From an uncultured Streptococcus sp. (GTDB lineage Bacteria; Bacillota; Bacilli; Lactobacillales; Streptococcaceae), in NCBI GenBank assembly GCA_902480035.1, contig CABSRC010000002.1, positions 1 through 40,255 of the forward strand: a stretch of DNA of 40,255 nucleotides, in the 5' to 3' direction. Both the position numbers and the translations under genes were made by a program. Positions 1-6,914 of the stretch are shown here, piece by piece. The notes beneath the pieces are model-generated. The model saw nothing but the letters and a program-made list of their open reading frames with translations. It was not told where the DNA came from and searched no databases. Numbering within the stretch: position 1 is the stretch's first letter; each line of letters begins with the position of its first letter.

Positions 1-85
1 CTCTTTTTTTTTTTTAATGATACGGCGACCACCGAGATCTACACCTCTCTATTCGTCGGCAGCGTCAGATGTGTATAAGAGACAG
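1..85. other. Illumina P5 / Nextera Read 1 adapter (artefact)
   Basis: A poly-T-rich stub (1-15) is followed by the complete 29-nt Illumina P5 sequence (16-44), an 8-nt index CTCTCTAT (45-52, the Nextera i5 S502 index), the 14-nt Read 1 extension (53-66) and the 19-nt Tn5 mosaic end AGATGTGTATAAGAGACAG (67-85). These parts stand in exactly the order of a Nextera library fragment. This is library construct left on the contig, not organism DNA; biological sequence starts at about 86. Confidence 0.98.
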
Positions 86-132
86 GTTCGTCTACACTTT
101 AGTCACCTAGATCAAGATTTAGATAATGAAAA

Positions 133-741
133 CTAGTCAATTTTCTCTGTGATGTTTCCAAGTTTATCCAATACAAGACATGAATGATCATTTAGTGGAA
201 TTATGGGAACATTAACGAGTTCTTCAGCTCTATCCTTATTAGCTTTATCATTCCAGGAATCATAATGAACACTAATTAAAAACTGACTAAAGAGTCCTAA
301 TCCATTTTTTATCTTTATCTGATGATCTGAATTATCATTAGGTGAAACATAGACTTTTTCTCCTAATAATAGGGCTCCTGCAGAAAATCCAATAACTTTC
401 GCCCCTTTATTCAGCATACGATCGATATAATTTTTGAACTGCTGATTGACGTAAGTAGCTAAATACTTTTCCGTATTTCCACCACCGATAATAATTAGAT
501 CAGCATCTAGATAGCTATCAAAATTAATCTGCTCAGTGTCCAAGAGTAAGTAATCAGTGTTTAGATTAGGAAGTTGACTTTGGAAAACTTCCGTGTACTT
601 ATTCATATACGGTTCCCAATTTTCTCGATAAACTGTAAAAATGACAATTCTTTCGATCTTCCTTGATGACACAATTTTATGAACAATCGTATGGTTCTTT
701 ATCGGCGGATTTCCACCCATCAAAAAAATTTGTTCGTCCAA
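133..741 (-). CDS. Peptidase E-like protein (peptidase family S51)
   Basis: A 202-aa protein of the S51 / class I glutamine amidotransferase-like fold, related to dipeptidase E, which cleaves N-terminal Asp dipeptides in the cytoplasm. Visible marks are the IIGGGNTEKYL strand-loop (about residues 85-95), the nucleophile elbow GFSAGA (about 118-123, Ser as nucleophile) and a following SVHYD segment with the probable catalytic His. It starts at TTG with AGGAAG about 9 nt upstream; the next Met (residue 8) lies inside the first strand. No signal peptide is seen. It lies 47 nt downstream of the acetyltransferase gene on the same strand and is probably co-transcribed with it. Substrate is unknown; some members are cyanophycinase-like or uncharacterised. 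Confidence 0.8.
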   Translation of the reverse strand: MDEQIFLMGGNPPIKNHTIVHKIVSSRKIERIVIFTVYRENWEPYMNKYTEVFQSQLPNLNTDYLLLDTEQINFDSYLDADLIIIGGGNTEKYLATYVNQQFKNYIDRMLNKGAKVIGFSAGALLLGEKVYVSPNDNSDHQIKIKNGLGLFSQFLISVHYDSWNDKANKDRAEELVNVPIIPLNDHSCLVLDKLGNITEKID

Positions 742-788
742 TCTTTCACACTTCCTAAAGATACATAAATTTTGACCACGTACTGAAA

Positions 789-1217
789 TTATAATTTCTT
801 CTTAAAATGAATAATTCTATTTGCCTCCTGAAATCCAATATTGAGATGAAATCTTATAGAATCCGTATTCGTTAAAGTACAGTCACTTGCAAATTCCTTA
901 CATCCTTTATTTTTCGCCCATTCCTCACATTTTGTACAGAGATTTTTAGCAATATCCTTTAAACGATATTCCTCGTCGACAATAATCCCTTCTAAGAATC
1001 CAACAGGACTATATTTACAACCTTCAACATAATCAAATCTGAGTGAACATAGTGCTAGACCTACAATTGTGTCACCTTCAACTTCAGTAAAGATTGCAGT
1101 ATTTTTGCCATTCGTATATCTTTTTACTTCATCAATAGCTTCTTTATCGGTTAATTGGGGCCATAATTGTTTCATTAGTTTAGCCGTTTTTATAGAATCT
1201 TTTGTTATTCCATCCAT
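789..1217 (-). CDS. GNAT acetyltransferase, aminoglycoside 6'-N-acetyltransferase AAC(6')-like
   Basis: A 142-aa single-domain GNAT protein. The core SPVGFLEGIIVDEEYRLKDI (acetyl-CoA-binding beta4/alpha3 region) and the C-terminal EFASD...H...GFQEANRIIHFKK pattern match the AAC(6')-Ig/Ih-type enzymes I recall, which acetylate the 6'-amino group of aminoglycosides such as amikacin and tobramycin. An upstream in-frame TTG at 1235 is possible, but GGAGG at 1227-1231 lies 9 nt before the ATG at 1217, so I choose 1217. The gene is first in a two-gene run with the peptidase E-like gene. Whether it gives resistance here cannot be read from sequence; distant GNAT relatives acetylate other amines. Confidence 0.75.
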   Translation of the reverse strand: MDGITKDSIKTAKLMKQLWPQLTDKEAIDEVKRYTNGKNTAIFTEVEGDTIVGLALCSLRFDYVEGCKYSPVGFLEGIIVDEEYRLKDIAKNLCTKCEEWAKNKGCKEFASDCTLTNTDSIRFHLNIGFQEANRIIHFKKKL

Positions 1218-1335
1218 ATTGATGTTCCTCCGCAAATTACAGGCAAATGTTTCAAATCATGCTGTTACTTTGTTACTCATTGATTGACACCAATACCATC
1301 CCCTTCTATTTATCGCTGTCTCAGATTGGAAGAGC

Positions 1336-1370
1336 AGTGATACTGCCTCAACTTGGTGCGTTTGTGGGAG
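1336..1370 (-). pseudogene. Short 3'-end fragment resembling rlmD
   Basis: Read on the minus strand this encodes PQTHQVEAVSLLF, matching 11 of 13 residues of the rlmD C-terminus in this window (PQTHHVEAVSLLV). At DNA level about 20 of 24 bases agree between 1343-1366 and 11212-11235, in the same orientation. The frame runs on without the expected stop and no upstream rlmD sequence precedes it. I read it as a relic 3' end marking the far edge of the island inserted at rlmD. It is short, so the call rests on position and frame as much as on identity. Confidence 0.55.
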
Positions 1371-1372
1371 TT

Positions 1373-1426
1373 CAAAGCTCCAGTGGAGCTTTGAAGCATC
1401 TCGCCTTGAAATGTTAAAGCGAGATG
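1373..1426. repeat. Two adjacent perfect inverted repeats
   Basis: The first palindrome has 10-bp arms CAAAGCTCCA / TGGAGCTTTG with a 1-base centre (1373-1393). The second has 8-bp arms CATCTCGC / GCGAGATG (1397-1404 and 1419-1426). They fill the gap between two rumA-type 3' ends. They may be terminators of a former host gene or recombinase/accessory protein sites; neither has a clear T-tract. Confidence 0.6.
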
Positions 1427-1427
1427 T

Positions 1428-1466
1428 TTAACTGCGTTTTACCAATAAGCTCACACACTCAACATG
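1428..1466 (-). other. rumA-type 3' end, putative attachment site 1
   Basis: The minus strand encodes HVECVSLLVKRS followed by TAA. HVECV is the usual C-terminal signature of RumA/TrmA-family RNA methyltransferases, and the 3' end of rumA is a known integration site for streptococcal integrative elements. The core GAGTGTGT (1453-1460) is identical in the copies at 5680-5715 and 11065-11094. No rumA body precedes it: the frame hits a stop three codons upstream of HVECV. It marks the left edge of the cad module. Confidence 0.65.
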
Positions 1467-1764
1467 TGGAGTTAGTCAACATCTATATTATATAACGAAA
1501 GTGATAGAGTTGTTGTTTAAAATTAAACTTTAGAATGAAAATATTTAAAAAGGGATAAATCCTTAACAAAAGGGGTGTACTCCCGCGCCTTCGGGAAGGA
1601 AAAAAAGAAATGGCGCAAAATCAAGGTTTTATTTTTGAAATTTACCAGAAAATACCCTTAATGAAAGTAACGTAGTTCTTGTTGATGGTCATAGTGTGTT
1701 CTATTGATGCACGTTCAACGGTTACTAGATTTAGGTTAAAATCGTTAAAGCCCATATCATAGTT
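1467..1764. other. AT-rich stretch without a recognisable gene
   Basis: Between attachment site 1 and the cadA terminator I see no supported gene. A minus-strand frame (about 1642-1760) reads out of the end of cadA through its terminator but matches nothing I recognise. A 22-codon plus-strand frame at about 1609 follows AAGGA but has no other support. A small GC-rich palindrome CCTTCGGGAAGG lies near 1588-1600. Confidence 0.4.
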
Positions 1765-1799
1765 TAAAAAAGCGATTATACAAAAACTTGTATATCGCT
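1765..1799 (-). terminator. Rho-independent terminator after cadA
   Basis: On the minus strand the stem starts AGCGATATACAA and closes with TTGTAT-A-ATCGCT (one bulged base), followed directly by a run of six T. It begins about 12 nt after the cadA stop. Confidence 0.8.
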
Positions 1800-1811
1800 C
1801 TGTTTGTTCAC

Positions 1812-3899
1812 TTACTTTGACAAAGTGGAGGTATCTATCCTCAAGGTCCTCAATGCATTCCATACTGCCAGTAGCGTTACACCAACATCTGCAAAGATTG
1901 CCTCCCACATATTAGAAATTCCCAATCCACTTAGAACCAAGAAAATTAGTTTAACTACAATAGCCAAGGTCATGTTTTGCCGAGCTATTCTGACTGTCTT
2001 TTTAGCCAGTCGAATGACTTGAGGAAGTTTTCCAAGGTCATCATCCATCAGTACAACATCTGCTGATTCAATGGCTGCGTCCGAACCTAGCCCTCCCATA
2101 GCAATACCAACATCTGCCCTAGCAAGAACCGGTGCATCATTCACTCCATCTCCAACAAAGGCAACAGCCTGCTGAGACTGAGTCAGAATTTCCTCAAATG
2201 TACTCACCTTATCCTGAGGCAAGCAATCTCCAAATGCATCATTGAAGGCAAATTGCTGTGCAAATTCATCAACCACTGCCTGACGATCACCTGAAAGGAG
2301 AACCGTTTTTTTAATTCCGACCGCCTGTAAATCCTTCAAGGCCTCGATGCTCGTCTCCTTCACTTGGTCTGTGATAAGGAAATAGCCTAGAAAATGACTG
2401 TCCTCTGCCAAATAGAGAACTGTTCCTGTGCTGTCAATAGCTGGATAAGCAATCCCTTGAACTTCCATTAATCTAGCATTCCCAAGATAGAGCTGTCTGC
2501 CATCTATCCTACCGGACATGCCCTGCCCTGGTAGCTCGGTAATCTGACTCACCCTATTCTCGTCCACTTCCTGTCCATAGGCTGTTCGAATCGAGTTTGC
2601 GATTGGATGATTGGAATAGCTTTCCAGATGGGCAGCGAGGTACAGAATATCATCCTCGACACCTTCTGCGTTGACAACGGTATCCACCGCAAAGATACCT
2701 TTTGTAATTGTCCCCGTCTTATCAAATACGACCGTATCCAACTTGGCAAGAGCCTCTAAATAATTCCCACCTTTCACTAAGACACCTAATTTAGATGCTC
2801 CCCCTAGCCCGCCAAAGAAACTCATTGGTACCGAAACCGCAAGAGCACAAGGGCAAGAAATGACTAAAAAGGTAAGTGCCCGATAAAGCCAAGTCGACCA
2901 CTCCCCTAAACCAAGCAAGGGAGGCAGGCTTGCAAGCAGAAAAGCGATTCCGACAACCACTGGTGTATACACACGCGAAAAACGTGTGATCATCCGTTCC
3001 GTCTCCGCTTTTTTATTGCTTGCATTTTCAACTAATTCCAAAATTTTGTTGACCGTTGATTGCGAAAAAGTCTTACTCACTTCAATTACCAATGGACTAG
3101 TCAAATTGATCACACCACTTGTAATGTCCTCACCAACGCCAATTTCCCTAGGCAGTGATTCTCCTGTCAAGGCTGACGTATCCAGAATAGAACGACCTTC
3201 TCTGACCAGACCATCTAGGGGCACCTTCTCCCCAGGCTTAACTAAAATATGGTCCGCAACCCTTACTGTTTCAGGGTCTACTTGAACGGTTTCTCCCCCC
3301 TCTAGTCTCCAAGCCTTATCCGACCGAATATCCATCAATCGTGCAATGGACTGACGAGATTGAGAGGTGGCCTTGTCTTGGAAATACTCCCCAATCTGAT
3401 AAAAAAGCATGACGGCTACTGCCTCTGGAAATTCTCCCAAGAGAAAGGCTCCTAAGGTCGCGATACTCATCAAAAAGTTTTCATCAAAAATATTGCCACG
3501 TTGAATATTTTGAACCATCTTGATAAGAACCTTATGACCGATAATGATATATAGGGTCAGATAATAGACCAGACGAATCCAGAAATACTCCTCTGGCAGG
3601 AAAAAGCCGAAGGCAAATAGAATCGTAACAGCAAGTAGCAGCTCTTTCGCCCAATCTCGTTTTTCTGGAAGTGCCTCTTCCTTTTTCTCACTGATCACTT
3701 CGATTCCAGGTTCAATAGCATCTACTAAGTCAATAATTTCCTTATCTATCCCATCTTCGCTTTTTGTTTCCAAAGTCAGCTTTTGAGCTATCAGATTGAC
3801 AGTGGCAGATTCTACCTGCTCCAATTGATTGACAGCACGTTCAATCTTAGCAGCACAATTGCCACAGTCAATTCCCCGAAGTACATACTCTTTCTTCAT
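1812..3899 (-). CDS. cadA: Heavy-metal-exporting P1B-type ATPase (Zn/Cd/Co), CadA/ZntA family
   Basis: A 695-aa membrane ATPase that pumps Zn2+/Cd2+ out of the cell. Visible parts are an N-terminal HMA domain with GIDCGNC (Cys12, Cys15), the actuator TGES (245-248), the CPC transport motif (Cys349-Pro-Cys351), the phosphorylation site DKTGTITK (Asp393), the SNHP motif and GDGVNDAP. The last membrane helices carry FADVGV with the Asp typical of P1B-2 (Zn/Cd) pumps. A strong AAGGAGG precedes the ATG. The gene overlaps the end of cadC by 32 nt and is last in the ZIP-cadC-cadA transcript. CPC and the Asp argue against a copper pump (CopA), whose partner motifs are absent. Length is normal for CadA with one HMA domain. 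Confidence 0.93.
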   Translation of the reverse strand: MKKEYVLRGIDCGNCAAKIERAVNQLEQVESATVNLIAQKLTLETKSEDGIDKEIIDLVDAIEPGIEVISEKKEEALPEKRDWAKELLLAVTILFAFGFFLPEEYFWIRLVYYLTLYIIIGHKVLIKMVQNIQRGNIFDENFLMSIATLGAFLLGEFPEAVAVMLFYQIGEYFQDKATSQSRQSIARLMDIRSDKAWRLEGGETVQVDPETVRVADHILVKPGEKVPLDGLVREGRSILDTSALTGESLPREIGVGEDITSGVINLTSPLVIEVSKTFSQSTVNKILELVENASNKKAETERMITRFSRVYTPVVVGIAFLLASLPPLLGLGEWSTWLYRALTFLVISCPCALAVSVPMSFFGGLGGASKLGVLVKGGNYLEALAKLDTVVFDKTGTITKGIFAVDTVVNAEGVEDDILYLAAHLESYSNHPIANSIRTAYGQEVDENRVSQITELPGQGMSGRIDGRQLYLGNARLMEVQGIAYPAIDSTGTVLYLAEDSHFLGYFLITDQVKETSIEALKDLQAVGIKKTVLLSGDRQAVVDEFAQQFAFNDAFGDCLPQDKVSTFEEILTQSQQAVAFVGDGVNDAPVLARADVGIAMGGLGSDAAIESADVVLMDDDLGKLPQVIRLAKKTVRIARQNMTLAIVVKLIFLVLSGLGISNMWEAIFADVGVTLLAVWNALRTLRIDTSTLSK

Positions 3900-4245
3900 G
3901 TTTTTCCTCCTTCAAATGCTTCAGTGTCAAAGACAAGACTGATGCGACATGATTATCCGCAAGTTCATAATAGGTCATCTTTCCTTTTTTCTCCCCCTTG
4001 ACCAATTGGCAGTCCCGCAGATAGCGTAGTTGGTGAGAAATAGCAGATTTGGTCATCTGTAACGCAATCGCTAAGTCTCCGACACAAATTGGATTTTGCC
4101 GTACTGCTTGTAAAATCCGCAAACGAGTTGGATCAGAAATCGCCTTAAAAAAATTGGACATATTTAGCAATGTAACGGTATCAAACTCCGTCTCATGGAC
4201 CCCTTGAATTAAATCTGGATTACAAGCTGTTAAACACTGTGACAT
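3868..4245 (-). CDS. cadC: ArsR/SmtB-family metal-sensing repressor (CadC/CzrA-like)
   Basis: A 125-aa winged-helix repressor that should leave DNA when it binds Zn/Cd. The core SDPTRLRILQAV...SAISHQLRYLRDCQLV (about 36-85) is the ArsR helix-turn-helix. N-terminal Cys4 and Cys8 resemble the CadC N-terminal metal site, and Cys at ICVGDL sits in alpha3, where CadC has ELCVCDL. Helix alpha5 shows D-x-H, then H 13 residues after the Asp and Glu at +16, so three of four CzrA-type zinc ligands are kept and the fourth is Glu. AGGAGG before the ATG overlaps the stop of the ZIP frame. Likely targets are the two operator-like repeats at 5101-5147. Confidence 0.88.
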   Translation of the reverse strand: MSQCLTACNPDLIQGVHETEFDTVTLLNMSNFFKAISDPTRLRILQAVRQNPICVGDLAIALQMTKSAISHQLRYLRDCQLVKGEKKGKMTYYELADNHVASVLSLTLKHLKEEKHEERVCTSGN

Positions 4246-4259
4246 ATTTTGTATTCCTC

Positions 4260-5078
4260 CTATCCTAAAGTTGTATCAAGTAACATCATAATTAGAAATC
4301 CGTCCATAAACTCACCTGTTGCAATATCGGTATTCTTGTGTTCTTGAGCACCTGGCACAAGTTTTTCCACTACAACATAAATCATGGCTCCTGCCGCAAA
4401 TGAGAGAGCATAAGATAGTAGCTGGGGCATAGACATAACAGCATAGGCCCCTAAAACAACTGCAATCGGCTCAACAATCGCTGACATGGCGCCATAGTAG
4501 AAAGCTGATTTCCTACTTCGCCCTTCTGCCCGTAGCGGCAAGGACAAGGCAGAGCCTTCTGGAATATTTTGGATACCAATTCACAAGGCTAATCCAAGGG
4601 CACTCATCCACGTAAAGGAAAGTCCAGTTGTGGCATTTGCCACACCAACTGCTAAGCCCTCTGGTATATTATGAATCACTACCGCCAGATAAAGCAGCAT
4701 GGTCTTTGATAAGGGTCTTTGGGGATTCAAAATCCCTTCCTTATCACTCATCTGTTGATTCAAATGCAGGTGGGGAACCAAATAATCAATAAAGCGGATA
4801 ATTAAGCCCCCGACAATAAAAACCAACAGCCGTCGGCAACCAGTAAAATCTGTTTGCAGCCATTGACTGGCTATAGCCAAATGAAAGGACAAGCAAAGAC
4901 CAGACTGCAGCTGCCGTCATAATACCCGCTGCCAAGCCCATCATCATATCCATGAATTTTTGATGAATGGTTTTGACAAAAAAGACCAAACTAGCACCGA
5001 TAATGGTACAAAACAGGTGAATAAGCCAGCTAATAAAGCTTGCATTACTGGTGATAGAGAAGAAAAATTACATCTCAT
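4260..5078 (-). pseudogene. ZIP-family metal transporter, disrupted (two frameshifts and one in-frame stop)
   Basis: Conceptual joining gives a full ZIP protein of about 270 aa: N-terminal QALLAGLFTCF, LVFFVKTIHQKF, histidine-containing YLVPHLHL, helix 4 HNIPEGLAVG and helix 5 IQNIPEG. Three lesions are visible. A base is missing near 5005-5012 (between LFTCF and TIIGASL). One T too many lies in a T run near 4814-4818 (between TAVGF and IVGGLIIR). A TGA at 4579-4581 stands where a Gly codon (GGA) is usual (ALGLAL-stop-IGIQNIPEG). ZIP proteins move Zn2+ and similar ions into the cytosol. The ATG at 5078 is a tentative start; it sits too close to the only GAGG. Loss may favour metal resistance in an efflux module. 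Confidence 0.85.
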
Positions 5079-5100
5079 ACCTCAATAATCGATGATTCAG

Positions 5101-5154
5101 TTGAACAACCACTCAACTATTATCATTATAGTTGAACACTCGCTCAATTGTCAA
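5101..5154 (-). promoter_or_regulatory. Promoter of the ZIP-cadC-cadA unit with two operator-like repeats
   Basis: Minus-strand -35 TTGACA (5149-5154) and -10 TATAAT (5125-5130) are both perfect, 18 bp apart. Two 16-bp sites of the form TTGA-N8-TCAA lie at 5132-5147 (filling the spacer) and 5101-5116 (just after the expected transcription start); both read TTGAGYG...TGTTCAA on the minus strand. The placement suits repression by the ArsR-family CadC encoded downstream. Confidence 0.8.
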
Positions 5155-5160
5155 GGAAGA

Positions 5161-5480
5161 AAGTAAAAAAGCTATGAGAAATCCCCATAACTTTGTAAAT
5201 TATTGAAGCAATCTCGTGTTCTTAGAGAATATCACAATGCCATAAAAAGCCCAAAGGACTATTTGGAATTATCATATCATATAACGCTTCGACACAATTT
5301 AACGATTACTATATTGAGAAACAAACTTTACTCCTCAAGAAAGTTAGATGTTCCCAATGCTATCCGTAAGAGTACTTAAAACCTTGAAACATACTGATTT
5401 CAAGGTTTTTATAACGTGTTATTGTATCACCTAATTTCTACTGATTTCCATAGATCAAACCTTTCGTGATTTTTTCATAT
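5161..5480. other. Intergenic stretch with one hairpin, no gene seen
   Basis: AT-rich DNA between the cad promoter and the 230-bp repeat. The only clear structure is the perfect inverted repeat at 5378-5409; no frame with a ribosome site is visible. Confidence 0.5.
5378..5410. terminator. Terminator-like hairpin (bidirectional)
   Basis: Perfect 12-bp arms AAAACCTTGAAA / TTTCAAGGTTTT around an 8-nt loop, with T-rich ends on both strands. No adjacent intact gene explains it, so it may be left over from a lost gene. Confidence 0.6.
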
Positions 5481-5709
5481 AGGTGGGTACGTTTCTATTC
5501 CCTCAAACTCCTTGTCAATGGAAATAAAAACGTACCCACAGTGTAAATGGAAATAGAATTTGAGAATTCCTAACTATCACTTCCACTCACTCCAAAAATT
5601 ACTTACTCTAATACTTCCCCACCATAAAGCAAAAAGCCTTGCAATCAAGGCTTTTCATTATCCCTTTCGTTCAAAGGTTCTAGGCTTTTACGAGCAAAGC
5701 TACACACTC
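5481..5709. repeat. 230-bp direct repeat, copy 1 (element end)
   Basis: About 90% identical by eye to 10865-11094, same orientation. Both copies start AGGTGGGTAC and end at the CACACTC of a rumA-type 3' end. Inside are inverted arms GTGGGTACGTTTCTATTCC (5483-5501) and the complement of GGAAATAAAAACGTACCCAC (about 5520-5539), 18 bp apart, and a further partial arm GGAAATAGAA (about 5549-5558). This looks like an integrative-element terminus with recombinase or accessory binding sites; that role is inferred. Confidence 0.75.
5632..5655. terminator. Terminator-like hairpin inside repeat copy 1
   Basis: Perfect 10-bp arms AAAAGCCTTG / CAAGGCTTTT around CAAT, about 24 bp beyond the stop codon of the rumA-type 3' end. 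It would end transcription of a rumA gene rebuilt by integration. The same hairpin is in copy 2 (11017-11039). Confidence 0.75.
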
Positions 5710-5715
5710 CACGTG
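5680..5715 (-). other. rumA-type 3' end, putative attachment site 2
   Basis: The minus strand encodes HVECVALLVKA followed by TAG, with core GAGTGTGTAG. This resembles the rumA 3'-end direct repeat (beginning CACGTGGAGTG) that I recall for streptococcal integrative elements. It is the junction between the cad module and the MEGA module. No rumA body is attached. Confidence 0.7.
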
Positions 5716-5764
5716 TGCTGAGAGCTTTCTTCTATACTAATAGACGAAAGGGTGTGAAAATGAT

Positions 5765-6201
5765 TTTTAAATGATACTGTGGAACGGAACAGTAGCCCTA
5801 GTATTGACTACTGTCGTTTCTATTCATATTGGCTATTCTAGGACTGAGATGAAAAAATCTATAAATGCTCAGAATAAAATTGAACCCGCAAATCTCCCCA
5901 AAACAATGGTGAGTCATGTACTTGTATTATTCCGAAAAAATACACCTCTGGTGCAGTGAGACAAATTGGTGTATCTTATAGTGGCTTCGTAGATGAAAGC
6001 TATACTCTACTATCACTCTTTGATGATGTAGAACAAATTGAAAAAGATAATAGACTTCAGACAGCTATTGATGTTGTCAGAGAACAGTTTGGTTTTTTAG
6101 CCATACAAAAAGGAACCGTCCTAACTGAAGGTTCCAGAAATATTGAACGCAGTAAACTTATCGGTGGTCATTCCGCGGGTGGATTGGAGGGATTAAAATG
6201 A
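5765..6201 (+). pseudogene. Truncated, frameshifted Y-family DNA polymerase (UmuC/ImpB-type) C-terminus
   Basis: Only the C-terminal third of a UmuC-like translesion polymerase is left: GYSRTEMKKSINAQNKIEP, then RQIGVSYSGFVDE...LSLFDDVEQ, ending ERSKLIGGHSAGGLEGLK. The catalytic palm is missing; similarity begins about 50 bp after attachment site 2. A single-base loss in an A-run near 5936-5942 breaks the frame: the first part reads LFRKNTPLVQ-stop, and one more A restores LFRKKYTSGAVRQIG. Such polymerases act in SOS mutagenesis and are often carried by streptococcal ICEs and Tn5252. The gene end overlaps the next start by 4 nt (ATGA). Confidence 0.85.
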
Positions 6202-6533
6202 AACAAGAAAAAAATACAGTACAATTTTCAGAAATCCGTAGCAAAGGATGTAATGATATTGAAATGCTTGAAAGATTTTTACATGGAATCGTTGAAACAG
6301 CAACTTCAAAACTTCGTCAGAGAAAACTCAAAACAACTGAAATATCGATACGACTAGTACATGCTAAATCTGAAAACCGATTACCATTGGAATTTACATT
6401 TAGCATTAAGCCAACAAGCTCATCTGTGATAATCTATACTGAGGTAATCAATCGCTTTAAAGAATGTTACACAGGTGGGGGAATTCAAGGTTTTACGATT
6501 CAATTTGATAAAAATACCCTTGCCTCTGCATAG
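6198..6533 (+). CDS. Hypothetical protein of the umuC satellite cluster
   Basis: A 111-aa soluble protein I do not recognise by family. It is basic around residues 35-60 (KLRQRKLKTTEISIRLVHAKSENR) with beta-rich alternation and no membrane segment. The start overlaps the stop of the umuC remnant (ATGA) and it is followed 12 nt later by a YolD-like gene, so it was built as part of a umuC-yolD operon. GGAGGG about 9 nt before the ATG supports the start. Because the upstream gene is truncated, its original promoter may be lost. Confidence 0.7.
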   Translation: MKQEKNTVQFSEIRSKGCNDIEMLERFLHGIVETATSKLRQRKLKTTEISIRLVHAKSENRLPLEFTFSIKPTSSSVIIYTEVINRFKECYTGGGIQGFTIQFDKNTLASA

Positions 6534-6545
6534 AAAGGATTTGAT

Positions 6546-6914
6546 ATGATTGACCGTTCATATTTACCATTTCAATCAGCAAGAGAGTACCAGGATACAA
6601 AGATGCAAAAATGGATGGGCTTTTTCCTATCTGAACATGCATCAGCACTCTCTGATGATACAAACAAAGTAACGTACATGTCTGACTTATCACTAGAGAA
6701 GAAATTATTACTCCTCAGTCAAGTATACGCCGGGCAGCTACGCACACGCATTCAAGTGATTGAAAAAAACAAGCGTGTTTCCTACACTGGAACAATACCA
6801 AGTCTGACCAAAGATTTCATTTTGATAAAAACTACAACAGGTCACATCAATTTGAAATTAAAAGACATTATTAGTATTGAACTTGTCGAGGAGGTGCTCT
6901 ATGAATCAGCTTGA
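6546..6914 (+). CDS. YolD-like family protein
   Basis: A 122-aa protein with the YolD-like layout: IDRSYLPFQSAREYQDTKMQKWMGFFLSEH at the N-terminus and an SH3-like beta C-terminal part (TGTIPSLTKDFILIKTTTGHINLKLKDIISIELVEE). YolD-like proteins are encoded next to UmuC/UvrX polymerases on plasmids, phages and ICEs, and are thought to act as their UmuD-like partners; the exact role is not settled. AGAAAGGA precedes the ATG. The end overlaps the next gene by 14 nt. The partner polymerase here is broken, so this gene may be without function. Confidence 0.8.
   Translation: MIDRSYLPFQSAREYQDTKMQKWMGFFLSEHASALSDDTNKVTYMSDLSLEKKLLLLSQVYAGQLRTRIQVIEKNKRVSYTGTIPSLTKDFILIKTTTGHINLKLKDIISIELVEEVLYESA

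Larger units (their letters stand above)
1467..5715. mobile_element. Zinc/cadmium-efflux module bracketed by rumA-type 3' ends
   Basis: This 4.2-kb segment holds cadA, cadC and a decayed ZIP gene with their promoter and terminator. It is bounded by same-orientation rumA-type 3' ends at 1428-1466 and 5680-5715. Its right end is a roughly 230-bp sequence that recurs about 90% identical at the right end of the MEGA module. No integrase, relaxase or transposase gene is present. I infer a decayed integrative element that kept its cargo and ends; excision would need enzymes in trans. Confidence 0.5.

Noticed and set aside
1218..1235. TTG start six codons upstream for the AAC(6')-like gene
   Set aside because: The GGAGG that should serve as SD would be inside the coding sequence; ATG at 1217 has ideal spacing.
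1609..1677. 22-codon plus-strand frame after AAGGA
   Set aside because: Short, no promoter and no known family; kept only as a remark in the entry for the gap.
1642..1908. Minus-strand frame of 88 codons overlapping the end of cadA
   Set aside because: Its first part is a shadow of cadA in another frame, and the rest runs through the cadA terminator without a ribosome site or a recognisable match.
5483..5539. Possible CRISPR-like or integron-like repeat array in the 230-bp repeats
   Set aside because: Only two inverted arms and one partial arm per copy, no regular spacers and no Cas or integron integrase genes; an element-end structure fits better.
5771..5959. A separate 62-aa protein
   Set aside because: It is the first part of the frameshifted umuC remnant; adding one A at about 5940 joins it to the following frame with good UmuC similarity.
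6877..6900. Longer N-terminus for the DUF5960-like protein
   Set aside because: The SD GAGGAGG lies inside this extension and clearly serves the ATG at 6901.
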